Below, in pieces: positions 6,040 to 15,295 of a DNA stretch of 31,937 nucleotides (position 1 is the stretch's first letter; the number at the start of each line of letters is the position of its first letter). The DNA comes from a virus: the IMG/VR virus record IMGVR_UViG_3300033148_002414, positions 1-31,937 of that record. One strand, written 5' to 3'. Both the position numbers and the translations under genes were made by a program. A model generated the notes under the pieces. It was not told the DNA's origin and did not search any database. It was given only the letters and a program-made list of their open reading frames with translations.

Positions 6040-6504
6040 ATGAAATACGAAGCAAAGAAAAACATAGTAATACAGATAGGAGAAGCAATAAGAAATACAG
6101 AATCACCTATCGCAGAAGTTATAGCAGAAATGGGATTAGTTTCAGTTAATTCTTTTTATAAATGGATTAGAACTGATAATGAATTAAAACAATTGTATGA
6201 AAGAGCTAAGACAGAAGCAGCAGCTAATTATAAAGATAAGATTGTAGATTTAGCAAAGAAACAGATCTATAAGAAAGTAGAACAAGGAAGTATTAGAGCA
6301 ATAGAATATGTATTAAACAATTTAAGTATGGAATTCAATCCTGATGTAAGAGAGATAAGAAAAATAATATTTAGTCAATTAATACAAGCATTAACAAATA
6401 CCAATTTAACTCAGACACAATTTGAAACAATAGTAGATAGAATGAAACAAATAGAGTTAGGTATGCCAACAGATATAACAGAAACATTACAAATTGAAGC
6501 ATAA
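6040..6504 (+). CDS. Terminase small subunit
   Basis: The 154-residue protein starts at the ATG just after late motif copy 2. Residues 1-60 contain a helix-turn-helix-like segment (MGLVSVNSFYKWIRTDNE) of the type used by small terminases to bind packaging-site DNA, followed by an amphipathic helical region (YERAKTEAAANYKDKIVDLA) typical of the oligomerisation part. Position directly before the large subunit, with an 11-base overlap, supports the call. It would recognise concatemeric phage DNA and hand it to the large subunit. The sequence resembles Mu-like and Bacteroidetes phage small subunits only in outline. Confidence 0.7.
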   Translation: MKYEAKKNIVIQIGEAIRNTESPIAEVIAEMGLVSVNSFYKWIRTDNELKQLYERAKTEAAANYKDKIVDLAKKQIYKKVEQGSIRAIEYVLNNLSMEFNPDVREIRKIIFSQLIQALTNTNLTQTQFETIVDRMKQIELGMPTDITETLQIEA

Positions 6505-8014
6505 ACAAGACATATATTATACTCAGGAAAGAGAAAATTATTATCAAAGTATAATAGAAGCACGCGTAGTCAGTAAAAGGAAAAAAGATAATCAACAAGT
6601 TATAGATGATAGAAAAGAAAAAGCATTAAAAGATTTCCAATACTTTGTTAGTACATACTTTCGACATTATATCATAAATAAAAAAGGCATTGAAATTAAG
6701 TTAGCACCTTTCCACACTGAATTAGTTCAAAAGATATTTGATAACGATCAGATAGAGATATTAGCTGAATTACCAAGAGGACATGCAAAATCAACAGTCT
6801 TTGGAATATTTCTACCTATTTGGTTAATAATAAATAAGAAGATACATAATATGGTTAGTGTCGGACCAACTGCGGATGCTGCCTCTATACAATTAATTCA
6901 TCTCCAAACAGAATTTGAGACAAATGATTTATTAATAGATGATTTTGGACCATTTAGAAAACAAGGTAATTGGAGTAAAGGTAATTTTATCATTCCAAAG
7001 TATGATGTTAAATGTAGTGCAATAGGAAAAGGTCAAAGTCCACGTGGATTCAGATATAAGAATTATAGAATAGATTTTTGTGTGGTTGATGATATTGATA
7101 CAGATAAAGAATGTAGAAACCCAAAGATAATAAAAGAACAATGGGATTGGGTATTACAATCATTATTTAATGCACTTGAAATCACAGAATATAGATTCAT
7201 CTGGGTAGGTAATAGATATGCTCATAATATGTTATTGGATAAGATGAGTAAGATGGAAGATATAGAACATGTTGTGATAAAAGCAATAGAGAATGAAAAA
7301 CCAGTATGGGAAAATAGATTTACATTAAAAGATTTAGATAGAGTAAGGAAAAAAATAGGCAAGATTAATTTTCTAAGAGAATATATGAACACTCCAATCT
7401 CAGTAGGTTCAGTATTTAAAGAAGAAGAAATAATATTTAATGAAACTTTACCATTTATACAATATGATTATATAATAACATACGTAGATCCAAGTTGGAA
7501 ACCCACTGGAGATTATAAATCATGTATAACATTAGGATTTAAAGATAGAAAGTATCATGTAATAGATGTATTTTTAAAGAAGACAACTATAAAAAAAGTA
7601 ATAGAATATCTATATGAATTAAATGATATATTAGTAGGTAGTGCATTTCGTATGTATTTTGAAGCAAACTTTAATCAAGACTTACATAAATTAGAGTTTG
7701 ATAAAGAAGAAATAATATATGGATATAGTTTACCAATTACATATGATAAATCAAAGAAACCTAACAAATTTGCTCGTATAGAATCTATGTCAGTTATCTT
7801 TGAGAATAACGAAATAACATTCAACAATAAAATTAAAAACTCACCTGATATGAATGAACTCCAAATACAATTATTAGGATTTATGCCAGGTAGTAAATTA
7901 CATGACGATGGACCAGATGCATTACAAAGTGCAAAGGTTAAATTGGACAGTCATGTAAGAAAAACAAAATTTAAACCTATGACAGGACAAAGAGAAAGAA
8001 CAAATCATTATTAA
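6494..8014 (+). CDS. Terminase large subunit
   Basis: The 506-residue packaging motor has an ATPase half with Walker A variant PRGHAKST (residues 94-101) and Walker B FCVVDDID (195-202), then an RNase H-like nuclease half with D332 (YVDPSW), E390 (MYFEAN) and D471/D472/D475 (LHDDGPDA). The ATPase pumps DNA into the prohead and the nuclease trims it. The start is TTG at 6494, because an in-frame stop lies at 6476-6478 and no ATG is available before the ATPase domain. This puts it 11 bases inside the small subunit gene, consistent with coupled translation. A non-ATG start is unusual in this genome. Confidence 0.9.
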   Translation: MKHKQDIYYTQERENYYQSIIEARVVSKRKKDNQQVIDDRKEKALKDFQYFVSTYFRHYIINKKGIEIKLAPFHTELVQKIFDNDQIEILAELPRGHAKSTVFGIFLPIWLIINKKIHNMVSVGPTADAASIQLIHLQTEFETNDLLIDDFGPFRKQGNWSKGNFIIPKYDVKCSAIGKGQSPRGFRYKNYRIDFCVVDDIDTDKECRNPKIIKEQWDWVLQSLFNALEITEYRFIWVGNRYAHNMLLDKMSKMEDIEHVVIKAIENEKPVWENRFTLKDLDRVRKKIGKINFLREYMNTPISVGSVFKEEEIIFNETLPFIQYDYIITYVDPSWKPTGDYKSCITLGFKDRKYHVIDVFLKKTTIKKVIEYLYELNDILVGSAFRMYFEANFNQDLHKLEFDKEEIIYGYSLPITYDKSKKPNKFARIESMSVIFENNEITFNNKIKNSPDMNELQIQLLGFMPGSKLHDDGPDALQSAKVKLDSHVRKTKFKPMTGQRERTNHY

Positions 8015-8017
8015 ACT

Positions 8018-9730
8018 ATGAATAATACTAAACAATCAATACAATTATTATCAGATAAACAACAAGAAATATACTCAAAAATATGTATTGTTAGAAAAAC
8101 TGTTCAATATGTTTTAACTATTGATGTAGAACCTATTGATAGTTATAATTATAATAAAGATGTTCAGAATTATGATAATACAATATATAATGTTCAATTA
8201 GCACCGAGAATAACTGTGTTTGGTAGTGCAGGAACATATAAAAGACCAAAAGTAGACTCATTAGTTATTGTTTCTTTCTTAGATAGAGAGAATGCATTTG
8301 CACATTTATTCAGTGAGTTAGAACAATTCACATTAAAACAAAGTGATATAACATGGAATTTTGGAAGGAATGGTAAAAGTAAAATAATCAACCCTAATAT
8401 ATTTAAAGTTAATGAAACAATAATAATAGAAGATAGAATATTAAAACAAAGTATAATCAATTGTAGTCATATTCATATAGAAAACCTTACTAATTCATAT
8501 ATAGATTTAAACTCTCCCAGTCCAACAAATGATTTAATTATACCATGTAATGATAATGAGAGAATATTTATAGGAAGACAATTAAATACTATACAAACAA
8601 ATCTATATACTGAGAAATTATCTTATTTCAGAAAAAAATGGGGATTATATTATTTATCTGTTTATTTACAAGGATTAAATCTATATATTAATAAACCATT
8701 TTACAACCCATTATTAATAAGATGGCTTTGGGAACAGTTAGCATTTCATCTATATGGAGACAAAAACAGATATGAAGATGCAAGAGATAATTTCTATTCA
8801 GTTTCTGAAGTATCGGTTTTACAAGGAGACTTAGTATGGAAAAAACCAATTGAACATACAGGAGAAGACCCACATGCTTATCTCGTAGAGTTTATTTCAT
8901 ATGCAACTGGAATACCATATCCAGAAGAATCAATAAACACTAATGGATTAGAATTTATTTATGATGATTTAGAAACTTCAATGAGTTGGAGTGAAATGTT
9001 AGATTTAATAGAATATAGAGAAAAAACAGAAGTAGGAATAAATCAAAGTAGAATAATAAATCAAACCCCATTAGTAAATAAAAAAATAACAGATTATAAA
9101 TTAGATTTAGGTTATGAATTAGAATTCTTAAAATTAATAACTAATACTTCTGATTTATATGATCAAGCACTTTATATATTAGACAATGAGAATTTAAACA
9201 TAACTGATATTCCTAAAAATAAACAAGATTCAGCCAACTCCAATTATTTTACTTATATGAATGGAACAGGAGTATATGATTCTAATTCAGTAATAGGATT
9301 TTTAATGTTTAATGGTTTTGATCCAATATCCAATGTAGTAGAATTGTGGGAAGAATACAATATGACATCTTATTATCTTCCATATTATAATCCGTTTTCA
9401 GTTTCTTATGATTCATTTTTTAATAATACAATTTTAAATGGAACTAATATAATTGATTACTTTACAAATTTTAGAGAGTATTTAGAAAGATTATATAATA
9501 GTGCATATGGTTTTCAACAAATAAAAATAACAGAAACAGATGAATATGGAGATAGTTTAAAGAAAATATTAGATGACTTTATAACTATATTACAAGGTTC
9601 AGTATTAACTTGGACAAGTGCTAATCCTTCTCCTCCACCTCCAAATTTTATACATATTTCAATTCCATCTACATCAATGACTCAAAATATGGTAGACATA
9701 AATACTAATACAAATAAAATATTAAAATAA
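8018..9730 (+). CDS. Paralogue of the baseplate spike protein with a replaced central region
   Basis: This 570-residue protein shares its N-terminus with the next gene: QLLSDKQQEIYSKICIVR here against QQLADKQDEIYSKIGIVR there, and VIVSFLDREN against VIVTFLDRER near residue 85. Its C-terminal about 55 residues (LKKILDDFITILQG and later NTNKIL) also resemble the neighbour's end. Between them lie about 330 residues absent from the neighbour, rich in Tyr, Trp and Asn, with no motif I recognise. The N-terminal part is the OB-like start of gpV/Mu gp45-type spikes. It may be an alternative spike, a partner in a mixed trimer, or an enzymatic or adhesin version. Its stop overlaps the next ATG. Confidence 0.55.
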   Translation: MNNTKQSIQLLSDKQQEIYSKICIVRKTVQYVLTIDVEPIDSYNYNKDVQNYDNTIYNVQLAPRITVFGSAGTYKRPKVDSLVIVSFLDRENAFAHLFSELEQFTLKQSDITWNFGRNGKSKIINPNIFKVNETIIIEDRILKQSIINCSHIHIENLTNSYIDLNSPSPTNDLIIPCNDNERIFIGRQLNTIQTNLYTEKLSYFRKKWGLYYLSVYLQGLNLYINKPFYNPLLIRWLWEQLAFHLYGDKNRYEDARDNFYSVSEVSVLQGDLVWKKPIEHTGEDPHAYLVEFISYATGIPYPEESINTNGLEFIYDDLETSMSWSEMLDLIEYREKTEVGINQSRIINQTPLVNKKITDYKLDLGYELEFLKLITNTSDLYDQALYILDNENLNITDIPKNKQDSANSNYFTYMNGTGVYDSNSVIGFLMFNGFDPISNVVELWEEYNMTSYYLPYYNPFSVSYDSFFNNTILNGTNIIDYFTNFREYLERLYNSAYGFQQIKITETDEYGDSLKKILDDFITILQGSVLTWTSANPSPPPPNFIHISIPSTSMTQNMVDINTNTNKILK

Positions 9731-10434
9731 TGAATATAAAACAATTAATTCAACAATTAGCAGATAAACAAGACGAAATATATTCTAAGATTGGTATTGT
9801 CAGAGATTTTAATTCAACAGATAAAACGGTTACTGTAGATTTATTAGAAGGAGGAACAGTATATGATGTAATGTTATCAATCGGAGGGAATAGTTATGCT
9901 AAACCAACAATTGGATCAAATGTTATAGTTACTTTTTTAGATAGAGAACGAGCTTATGTTTCATTAATATCTAATAGTGATTATACAAGAGTTGAAATCG
10001 AACAAACAGATGGAGATACTTCTGGAATAACTGTTGAAAATACAGCTGATGGACCAGTTGTTTCAGTAGATAATGTAAGTGAATTTAATGTTACTACTAA
10101 ACGAGGAGGAACAATGCAAGTATTAGGTGGAGATAATGTGGAAAGTTTTTTATTATATGATTTAGATAAAATATTATTACAGGTTGAATCAGGATCTAAA
10201 TTATTAATAGATGAAGATGGAGTAATAATGAGTGTTCCAAATGAAAGTGGAAAAATAAAAATTGGTTGTGATACATTAACAATCAAAAATATATTAACTC
10301 AGATATTAGATATGATTAAAGTAAGTAATTATATAACTATACCAACATCAGTTCCTGGAACAGCAACATTCAATGCTACATTAATACCAGCATTAGAAGC
10401 ATTACAAACAAGAATAGATAGTTTATTCGATTAA
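9730..10434 (+). CDS. Baseplate assembly protein V / spike (Mu gp45-like)
   Basis: The 234-residue protein has an N-terminal helix, an OB-fold-like domain (GIVRDFNSTDKTVTVDLL to VTFLDRERAYV), a Gly/Val-rich beta region (residues about 95-185: TSGITVENTADGPVVSVDN) that fits the triple-stranded beta-helix of a spike, and a helical C-terminus. In Mu-like phages this trimer forms the tip that pierces the outer membrane. It begins on the last base of the preceding stop. Its place between terminase and portal is unusual: Mu has the spike gene after the hub gene. Confidence 0.65.
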   Translation: MNIKQLIQQLADKQDEIYSKIGIVRDFNSTDKTVTVDLLEGGTVYDVMLSIGGNSYAKPTIGSNVIVTFLDRERAYVSLISNSDYTRVEIEQTDGDTSGITVENTADGPVVSVDNVSEFNVTTKRGGTMQVLGGDNVESFLLYDLDKILLQVESGSKLLIDEDGVIMSVPNESGKIKIGCDTLTIKNILTQILDMIKVSNYITIPTSVPGTATFNATLIPALEALQTRIDSLFD

Positions 10435-10470
10435 AAAATAAATTTAATAAGTAACGTATATATAATAAAA
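10432..10470 (+). repeat. 39-bp direct repeat, copy A
   Basis: These 39 bases are identical to 13083-13121 and include the complete late promoter motif plus about 21 bases upstream. Copy A overlaps the spike stop codon. The identity beyond the motif suggests that the promoter block was duplicated as a unit, or that the upstream bases are also functional. Confidence 0.9.
10453..10469 (+). promoter_or_regulatory. Late promoter motif, copy 3 (connector/portal operon)
   Basis: AACGTATATATAATAAA ends 1 base before the ATG at 10471; the first A is 18 bases from the start codon. Any transcript begun here would have almost no leader. Confidence 0.6.
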
Positions 10471-10896
10471 ATGTTAAAATATATTACATTAGAAGAATTA
10501 AAAGTATTCATCAAAGACAATGTTTTAGGTGATATAACACAAGATAATTATACTTTAGTAGAACAAATGGAAAAGGCATCTATATCAGAAATTGATTCTT
10601 ATATAGGTTTTAAGTACAATACTACTGAAATATTTAATAAGTCAGGTGATAATCGTAATACATTTATGGTTACTACAATAATTGATATGATACTTTTTCA
10701 TTTACATTCTCGTATTTCACCAACAGATATACCAGAAATTAGATTATTAAGGTATCAAAAAGCAATAGATTGGTTGGAACAAGTCTCAAAAGGTAAATTA
10801 ACACCTAATCTTCCAGTAATGGATTTAGAATATAATAACCGTTCTGGTGAAGATAGATTTGGTTCTGCACCAAAAGTAAATAATACATGGTTTTAA
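10471..10896 (+). CDS. Gp36-like head-tail connector (DUF1320 type)
   Basis: The 141-residue protein has the layout of Mu Gp36/DUF1320 proteins: an N-terminal YITLEELKVFI motif, a central helix with ASISEIDSYIGFKY, a hydrophobic helix (TTIIDMILFHLHSRI), and RYQKAIDWLEQVSKGKLTPNLP near the end, a hallmark of the family. These proteins sit at the head-tail interface near the portal. It directly precedes the portal gene, as expected. The ATG follows late promoter copy 3. The family match is by eye. Confidence 0.65.
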   Translation: MLKYITLEELKVFIKDNVLGDITQDNYTLVEQMEKASISEIDSYIGFKYNTTEIFNKSGDNRNTFMVTTIIDMILFHLHSRISPTDIPEIRLLRYQKAIDWLEQVSKGKLTPNLPVMDLEYNNRSGEDRFGSAPKVNNTWF

Positions 10897-10907
10897 AATA
10901 ATAAAGT

Positions 10908-12125
10908 ATGAACGTATTTAAAAAATTATCTGATACAATATTTGATCCAAAAGGAACAAAGAAAGGACGAACTGTAACTACAAAGATAATAGAAAGAAAT
11001 AATTATCGAATAAGAGAATCAATTGCTTCGTGGAGAATAGCATTAGAAAATGCAGAAAGTAAAATACAACCAGACAGAATTCCATTACTAAGAACTTATA
11101 ACGAAATAATATTAGATGGTCATTTATCTGGTATAATAGATTTAAGAATAGAAAATGTAACCGGATTAGATTTCAGTTTACTTTCTAAGAATGGAGATAT
11201 AAATGAAAAAGCAACTAATAAGATTAAAAGTAAATGGTTCTATCAATATTTATATCATGCTATGAATTCTATTTTTTATGGACATTCATTAATGCAGATA
11301 AATGGTATATATAAAAATAATGTTAGTTCACTTACTTTAATACCAAGAGAAAATGTTAAACCTGAATCAGGGGAATATATAGAAGATAGTTATAATATAT
11401 ATGACACTAAAAGTTATATAAAAAATAAATCTTTGTATAGATGGTTAATAGAAGCGTATAAAGAAAGAGATGATTTAGGATTACTCTCAAAAATAGTTCC
11501 ATTAGTTCTTTGGAAACGAAGTGCTCAGTCAGCATGGGCTGAATATACAGAAGTATTTGGAATGCCTATTAGAATAGCTAAGACAAGCACAAATGTAGAA
11601 GAAGACAGAACCAGATTATATAATTTTGTAAGAGATTTAGGTAAAAGTGCATTTGGAGTAATAGATGCATCAGAAGAAATAGAATTTGTTGAAACAAGTA
11701 GTTCAGATGCTTTCAATGTTTATGACAGACTTATTGATTTAATGAATAAGGAAATGTCAAAACTTATATTAGGTTCAACAATGATTGTAGATGATGGAGC
11801 GAGTTATTCTCAATCACAAGTTCACCAATTACAGTTTGATCAAAAGATTAAAAGTGATATAAGATGGATTGAATTCATTACAAATGATTTTCTAATTCCA
11901 AAATTAGTAGAATTAAAAATATTACCAAAAGGATTAACTTTCAAATTTGATAGAAGTGAAAAATTAACATTAACTCAGCAATTTGCTATTGATAATGAAA
12001 TTAGTAAAATGTATCCACTCTCAAAAGATTATTTAGAAACTACTTATAGAGTTGAATTTGCTGAACCTATTGAAACAGAATTAGTAGGAGAAGTAGAAGA
12101 AACAATACCTGAAGAAACAGTATAA
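10908..12125 (+). CDS. Portal protein (DUF935, Mu gp29-like)
   Basis: The 405-residue protein matches the Mu gp29 portal family in its order of segments: LRTYNEIILDGHLSGIIDLR, a FYGHSLMQI segment, LIPRENVKPESGEY, LVLWKRSAQSAWAEYTEVFGMPIRI near residue 200, and KLILGSTMIVDDGASYSQSQVH near residue 290. The portal dodecamer forms the DNA entry vertex, docks the terminase and anchors the connector. Length is slightly shorter than Mu's. The stop shares a base with the next gene's start. There is no fused minor head (gpF-like) domain nearby, which Mu has. Confidence 0.85.
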   Translation: MNVFKKLSDTIFDPKGTKKGRTVTTKIIERNNYRIRESIASWRIALENAESKIQPDRIPLLRTYNEIILDGHLSGIIDLRIENVTGLDFSLLSKNGDINEKATNKIKSKWFYQYLYHAMNSIFYGHSLMQINGIYKNNVSSLTLIPRENVKPESGEYIEDSYNIYDTKSYIKNKSLYRWLIEAYKERDDLGLLSKIVPLVLWKRSAQSAWAEYTEVFGMPIRIAKTSTNVEEDRTRLYNFVRDLGKSAFGVIDASEEIEFVETSSSDAFNVYDRLIDLMNKEMSKLILGSTMIVDDGASYSQSQVHQLQFDQKIKSDIRWIEFITNDFLIPKLVELKILPKGLTFKFDRSEKLTLTQQFAIDNEISKMYPLSKDYLETTYRVEFAEPIETELVGEVEETIPEETV

Positions 12126-12499
12126 TGGAAACACCTGAATTAGATAGAATAATTGCTAAATGGAAACACATAATTATTACTTTACCTAATGATATTAAAA
12201 AGATAGTTGAAGATAAAACAACAAAATCATTTAAAAACAAGTCTTGGGATAGTAAATCTTGGAAGAAAAGTAAAAATACAGGTAAAATACCAAGTTTAAT
12301 TGATACTGGTAAAATGAAATCTCAAACAAAAGTATCAACTTCTAAAAATAAAATAACAGTATTAAGTAACACAGATTATTCAAGCTATCAGAATTATGGA
12401 ACAAATAAGATACCACAAAGACAATTTGTAGTTAATGAAGAAGAATTAGAAGAAATAATTGTTAAGCAAATAGAAAAAGAACTTGACAGATTATTCTAA
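12125..12499 (+). CDS. Phage virion morphogenesis protein (Mu gpG / P2 gpS type)
   Basis: The 124-residue protein has the family pattern: basic middle (KSWKKSKNTGK), LIDTGKMKSQTKV, a short beta pair (KITVLSNTDYSSYQNYGTNKIPQRQFV) and a charged C-terminal helix. The TDYSSYQNYGTNKIPQR segment is the most diagnostic part. Members act in tail completion or head-tail joining. It begins on the last base of the portal gene stop (TAATGG overlap). The alternative description is an HK97 gp10-like protein, which belongs to the same broad fold group. Confidence 0.7.
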   Translation: METPELDRIIAKWKHIIITLPNDIKKIVEDKTTKSFKNKSWDSKSWKKSKNTGKIPSLIDTGKMKSQTKVSTSKNKITVLSNTDYSSYQNYGTNKIPQRQFVVNEEELEEIIVKQIEKELDRLF

Positions 12500-12524
12500 A
12501 TAGTTAAACATTAAACAATTAAAA

Positions 12525-13082
12525 ATGATATCATACATATATAAATTCTTTCAATATATAATCACAGAACACTTATCAGAAGTAAAGTATGTAAATTTAT
12601 ATAATGACCAATTTAACAATTCTCTTAAAGCAAGTGATTTTAATTATCCAGCAATATTAATTGAGTTTCAAACCTTAAATGAATTTGAACAATATGCTCA
12701 AAGAATACAAATGATGGATATGAATGTAATATTACATGTTGGAACTGAATTTTATAGTGGATTAAGAAGAGGAGATAGTCAGCAAGACGAAGCATTAGAA
12801 CATTTAGATATAGTTGATAGTGTATTTAAAGCATTTGAACAAAAGAATTCAACTAATTTACCAGATACATTAGTAGATAGTAGATTTTATATTGGGAATA
12901 TACACAGATTTAATTTTGAAATGTTAAGTGATTATGATGCTGTAAAAGTAACAAAGAATAATTTCCGCTTTAGATTTTTAGATATGAGTGCAATGCCAAT
13001 TTATACAAATGAAACAATTGGATGTGAATTAAACATTGGTTATACAACTGAACAAGCAAAAGTAATAAATCTAATAACATAG
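12525..13082 (+). CDS. Probable tail terminator / tail completion protein
   Basis: The 185-residue protein begins MISYIYKFFQYIITEHLSEV, followed by NYPAILIEFQTLNEFEQYAQ, DMNVILHVGTEF and a dimer-like helix (EHLDIVDSVFKAFEQ). The alternating strand pattern with a central helix and the position between the virion morphogenesis and prohead protease genes fit the tail-terminator ring family (lambda gpU-type, DUF1834-like). Such a ring caps the finished tail and joins it to the head. The sequence is too divergent for a firm family claim. Confidence 0.45.
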   Translation: MISYIYKFFQYIITEHLSEVKYVNLYNDQFNNSLKASDFNYPAILIEFQTLNEFEQYAQRIQMMDMNVILHVGTEFYSGLRRGDSQQDEALEHLDIVDSVFKAFEQKNSTNLPDTLVDSRFYIGNIHRFNFEMLSDYDAVKVTKNNFRFRFLDMSAMPIYTNETIGCELNIGYTTEQAKVINLIT

Positions 13083-13121
13083 TAAAAAATAAATTTAATA
13101 AGTAACGTATATATAATAAAA
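13083..13121 (+). repeat. 39-bp direct repeat, copy B
   Basis: Identical over 39 bases to 10432-10470, ending within the late promoter motif block before the protease gene. It begins at the last bases after the tail terminator stop codon. Confidence 0.9.
13104..13120 (+). promoter_or_regulatory. Late promoter motif, copy 4 (capsid operon)
   Basis: AACGTATATATAATAAA lies 23 bases from first A to the protease ATG at 13127. It heads the protease-scaffold, capsid and sheath genes, which need high expression. Confidence 0.6.
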
Positions 13122-13126
13122 TAACA

Positions 13127-14293
13127 ATGTTTAGATATATTTTAAGTACAAATGACATTAGTTCCCATGGTACAATTGTTGAAACAGCAGGAATAGATTT
13201 AAGTGAATTTGAAGAAAATCCTGTAATGTTATACAATCACAAAATAGATAAAGTTTTGGGCAAATGGAATCAAGTTATTAAAGAAGACAATAAATTATAT
13301 GGTATTGCTGAATTCGATAATACAAATGAAAAAGCAATCGAAATACAAAATCAAGTCACAAAAGATTATGTAGTCGGAGTTTCAATTGGAGCAGAAATTT
13401 TAGATGGTTATATCAGAGAGGAAGATGATGTATTAATCATAACAAAATCACTTCTTAAAGAAGCATCAATTACCGCCCTTCCTGCAAATAAGAAAGCAAG
13501 AGTGATAAAAGACACCGATTATATAATTGATGATGACTTTTATTTACAGTTATCATATGACAATGAAACAAATATTAATAAAATAAAATCCAAAATGAAA
13601 AAAGAAAAAGAAATAAAAAATACAGTATTTCATAATGACCCAAAAACACAAAAAATGAAAGATATTAAAAAAGATATTACTCCTCCTGAAGTAGAAGATA
13701 TTAAGGTAGAAGTAAAACCTCCAGTAGAAGATGTAAAAGTAGAAAAGAAAGAAAAGAAAAAAACTAAATCTACAAAGAAAAAAGTTGAACTTTCAGAAGA
13801 TATTCAAACTCTTCCTGATAGGATAGTTAAAATGCTTAGTATAGAATTAAGTGAAGGTGAAATATTACCAACTAAAATTCTTTTAAGTATTGGAAACCTA
13901 TTAAGTGAACATAAAGTATTAAAAGAAACAATAGAATTAAAAGATGAAACCATTAATAAATTAAAAAATGACATGGCAAATAAAGACATCGAAAGTTTTA
14001 TTGATTCAGCAATTGAAGACGGAAAAATAGAAGAAGAAAGTAAAGATAATTATATCAAACTTGCTAATTCTAATTTTGAAACAGTTAAAGATATTATAAA
14101 TAACATGGAAATGACAGTTAATCCAGAAATAAAATTAACTGATGAAATTAAAACGGAAGATAAAAAACAAAATGCTAAAAAATACTTAGACTACGACCCA
14201 AAAGAATTAAAAGAAATGTCAGAAAGTAATAAAGTTAAATACGATAAATTATTTAACGAACAATATCCAAAAATGGCAAAACACAATAAATAA
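13127..14293 (+). CDS. Prohead protease fused to scaffold
   Basis: The 388-residue protein has an HK97-type (U35) protease domain at residues 1-128: NPVMLYNH with candidate catalytic H38, YVVGVSIGAE with S86, and KEASITALPANKKAR. From about residue 150 it becomes a highly charged Lys/Glu chain (VEKKEKKKTKSTKKKVEL) followed by coiled-coil scaffold (KETIELKDETINKLKNDM) and a conserved-looking end before the capsid gene. The single gene would make protease plus scaffold. An internal ATG at 13594, before MKKEKEIKNT, could give a scaffold-only form, as in lambda and Mu, but this is not shown. The enzyme matures the prohead by removing scaffold. Confidence 0.75.
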   Translation: MFRYILSTNDISSHGTIVETAGIDLSEFEENPVMLYNHKIDKVLGKWNQVIKEDNKLYGIAEFDNTNEKAIEIQNQVTKDYVVGVSIGAEILDGYIREEDDVLIITKSLLKEASITALPANKKARVIKDTDYIIDDDFYLQLSYDNETNINKIKSKMKKEKEIKNTVFHNDPKTQKMKDIKKDITPPEVEDIKVEVKPPVEDVKVEKKEKKKTKSTKKKVELSEDIQTLPDRIVKMLSIELSEGEILPTKILLSIGNLLSEHKVLKETIELKDETINKLKNDMANKDIESFIDSAIEDGKIEEESKDNYIKLANSNFETVKDIINNMEMTVNPEIKLTDEIKTEDKKQNAKKYLDYDPKELKEMSESNKVKYDKLFNEQYPKMAKHNK

Positions 14294-14322
14294 ATTAATA
14301 ATAACAATTAAAATTAAATAAA

Positions 14323-15225
14323 ATGGCTTTAAATAGACAACAATGGATTAGTGAAATACAACCTAATCTTTACCCAACAAATGAATTTTATAACTACGCA
14401 AAAAACCACGATGTATATGTTAATAACAACATTGTACATATTCCGCAAGCAGGAACAATGCCTACTGCATTAATTAATCCACCAGTTCCAATATCAGGTT
14501 CGGTAAAAAGAACAGACGCTGATTTAACTTATTCTTTAGCTACTATTGTTTGTCCTGCAATGTATGTTAATTATATTGAAGAAGTAGAATTTTCATATGA
14601 TATTAGAAGTTCTTACATTAGTGATATTGTAAACACTTTAAATTCAGGAGTAGGTGATTATGTAGCTTATAACTGGGCAAATACTCCAGGAACAAACGTC
14701 GTAAGAACAAGTGGTTCATTGAGAACACCTTATGGTGCAAATCAAACAGGAACAAGACGAGCATTGACCTTAGATAATGTTAGGGAAGCACAACGAACAA
14801 TGGATTATGATGATGTTCCACAAGAAGGAAGAAAAATGTTAGTAGATGCAGGTTTATATTCAGATTTACTTCAAATTGATGAATTCGATAATAGTTATAT
14901 TCTAACAGGTAAGGCTGTAGAACAAGGTGTTGTTGGTAAAATTTGTGGATTTGATGTAATGAAACGAAGTAGAACATTATACTATGACCAAACAGCTGCA
15001 GCTAAAATTGGAGTTGGAGTAACTGTTTCAGCAACAGATAACTTAGCCGCTATTTGCTGGCATCCAAGTTTTGTAAGTCGAGCTAAAACAAATGTTAAAT
15101 TATTTGGTTTAGATAGACCAGACCCATTATATATGGAATATGTTGTTTCAGCAAATGTAAGATATGGTGGAGCTAAAATACGAACAAACGAAGAAGGTGT
15201 AGTAACTATCGTAGAACAAGCATAA
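14323..15225 (+). CDS. Major capsid protein
   Basis: The 300-residue protein directly follows the protease-scaffold gene and precedes the sheath gene, the standard place for the major capsid protein. It has an N-terminal helix (QQWISEIQPNLYP), a strand-rich body (VHIPQAGTMPTALIN, YSLATIVCPAMYVNY), a spine-like helix (YDIRSSYISDIVNTLNSGVGDYV) and a C-terminal domain ending AKIRTNEEGVVTIVEQ, consistent with a HK97-fold shell subunit. Codons and length look normal, and no N-terminal delta domain is seen, matching a scaffold supplied by the previous gene. Identity rests on context plus fold-like pattern. Confidence 0.8.
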   Translation: MALNRQQWISEIQPNLYPTNEFYNYAKNHDVYVNNNIVHIPQAGTMPTALINPPVPISGSVKRTDADLTYSLATIVCPAMYVNYIEEVEFSYDIRSSYISDIVNTLNSGVGDYVAYNWANTPGTNVVRTSGSLRTPYGANQTGTRRALTLDNVREAQRTMDYDDVPQEGRKMLVDAGLYSDLLQIDEFDNSYILTGKAVEQGVVGKICGFDVMKRSRTLYYDQTAAAKIGVGVTVSATDNLAAICWHPSFVSRAKTNVKLFGLDRPDPLYMEYVVSANVRYGGAKIRTNEEGVVTIVEQA

Positions 15226-15240
15226 TAAATAAATAAAGTA

Positions 15241-15272
15241 GATTAAGGAGTTATTAATTTAACTCCTAAATC
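15241..15272 (+). terminator. Hairpin after the major capsid gene
   Basis: GATTAAGGAGTT (15241-15252) pairs with AACTCCTAAATC (15261-15272), with one mismatch and an 8-base loop. It is followed by an A-rich rather than T-rich tract, so it may be an attenuator or RNA-end stabiliser that sets a high capsid:sheath transcript ratio. It lies 15 bases after the capsid stop. Confidence 0.55.
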
Positions 15273-15295
15273 ATAATAATAAAAAATAAAAGACT

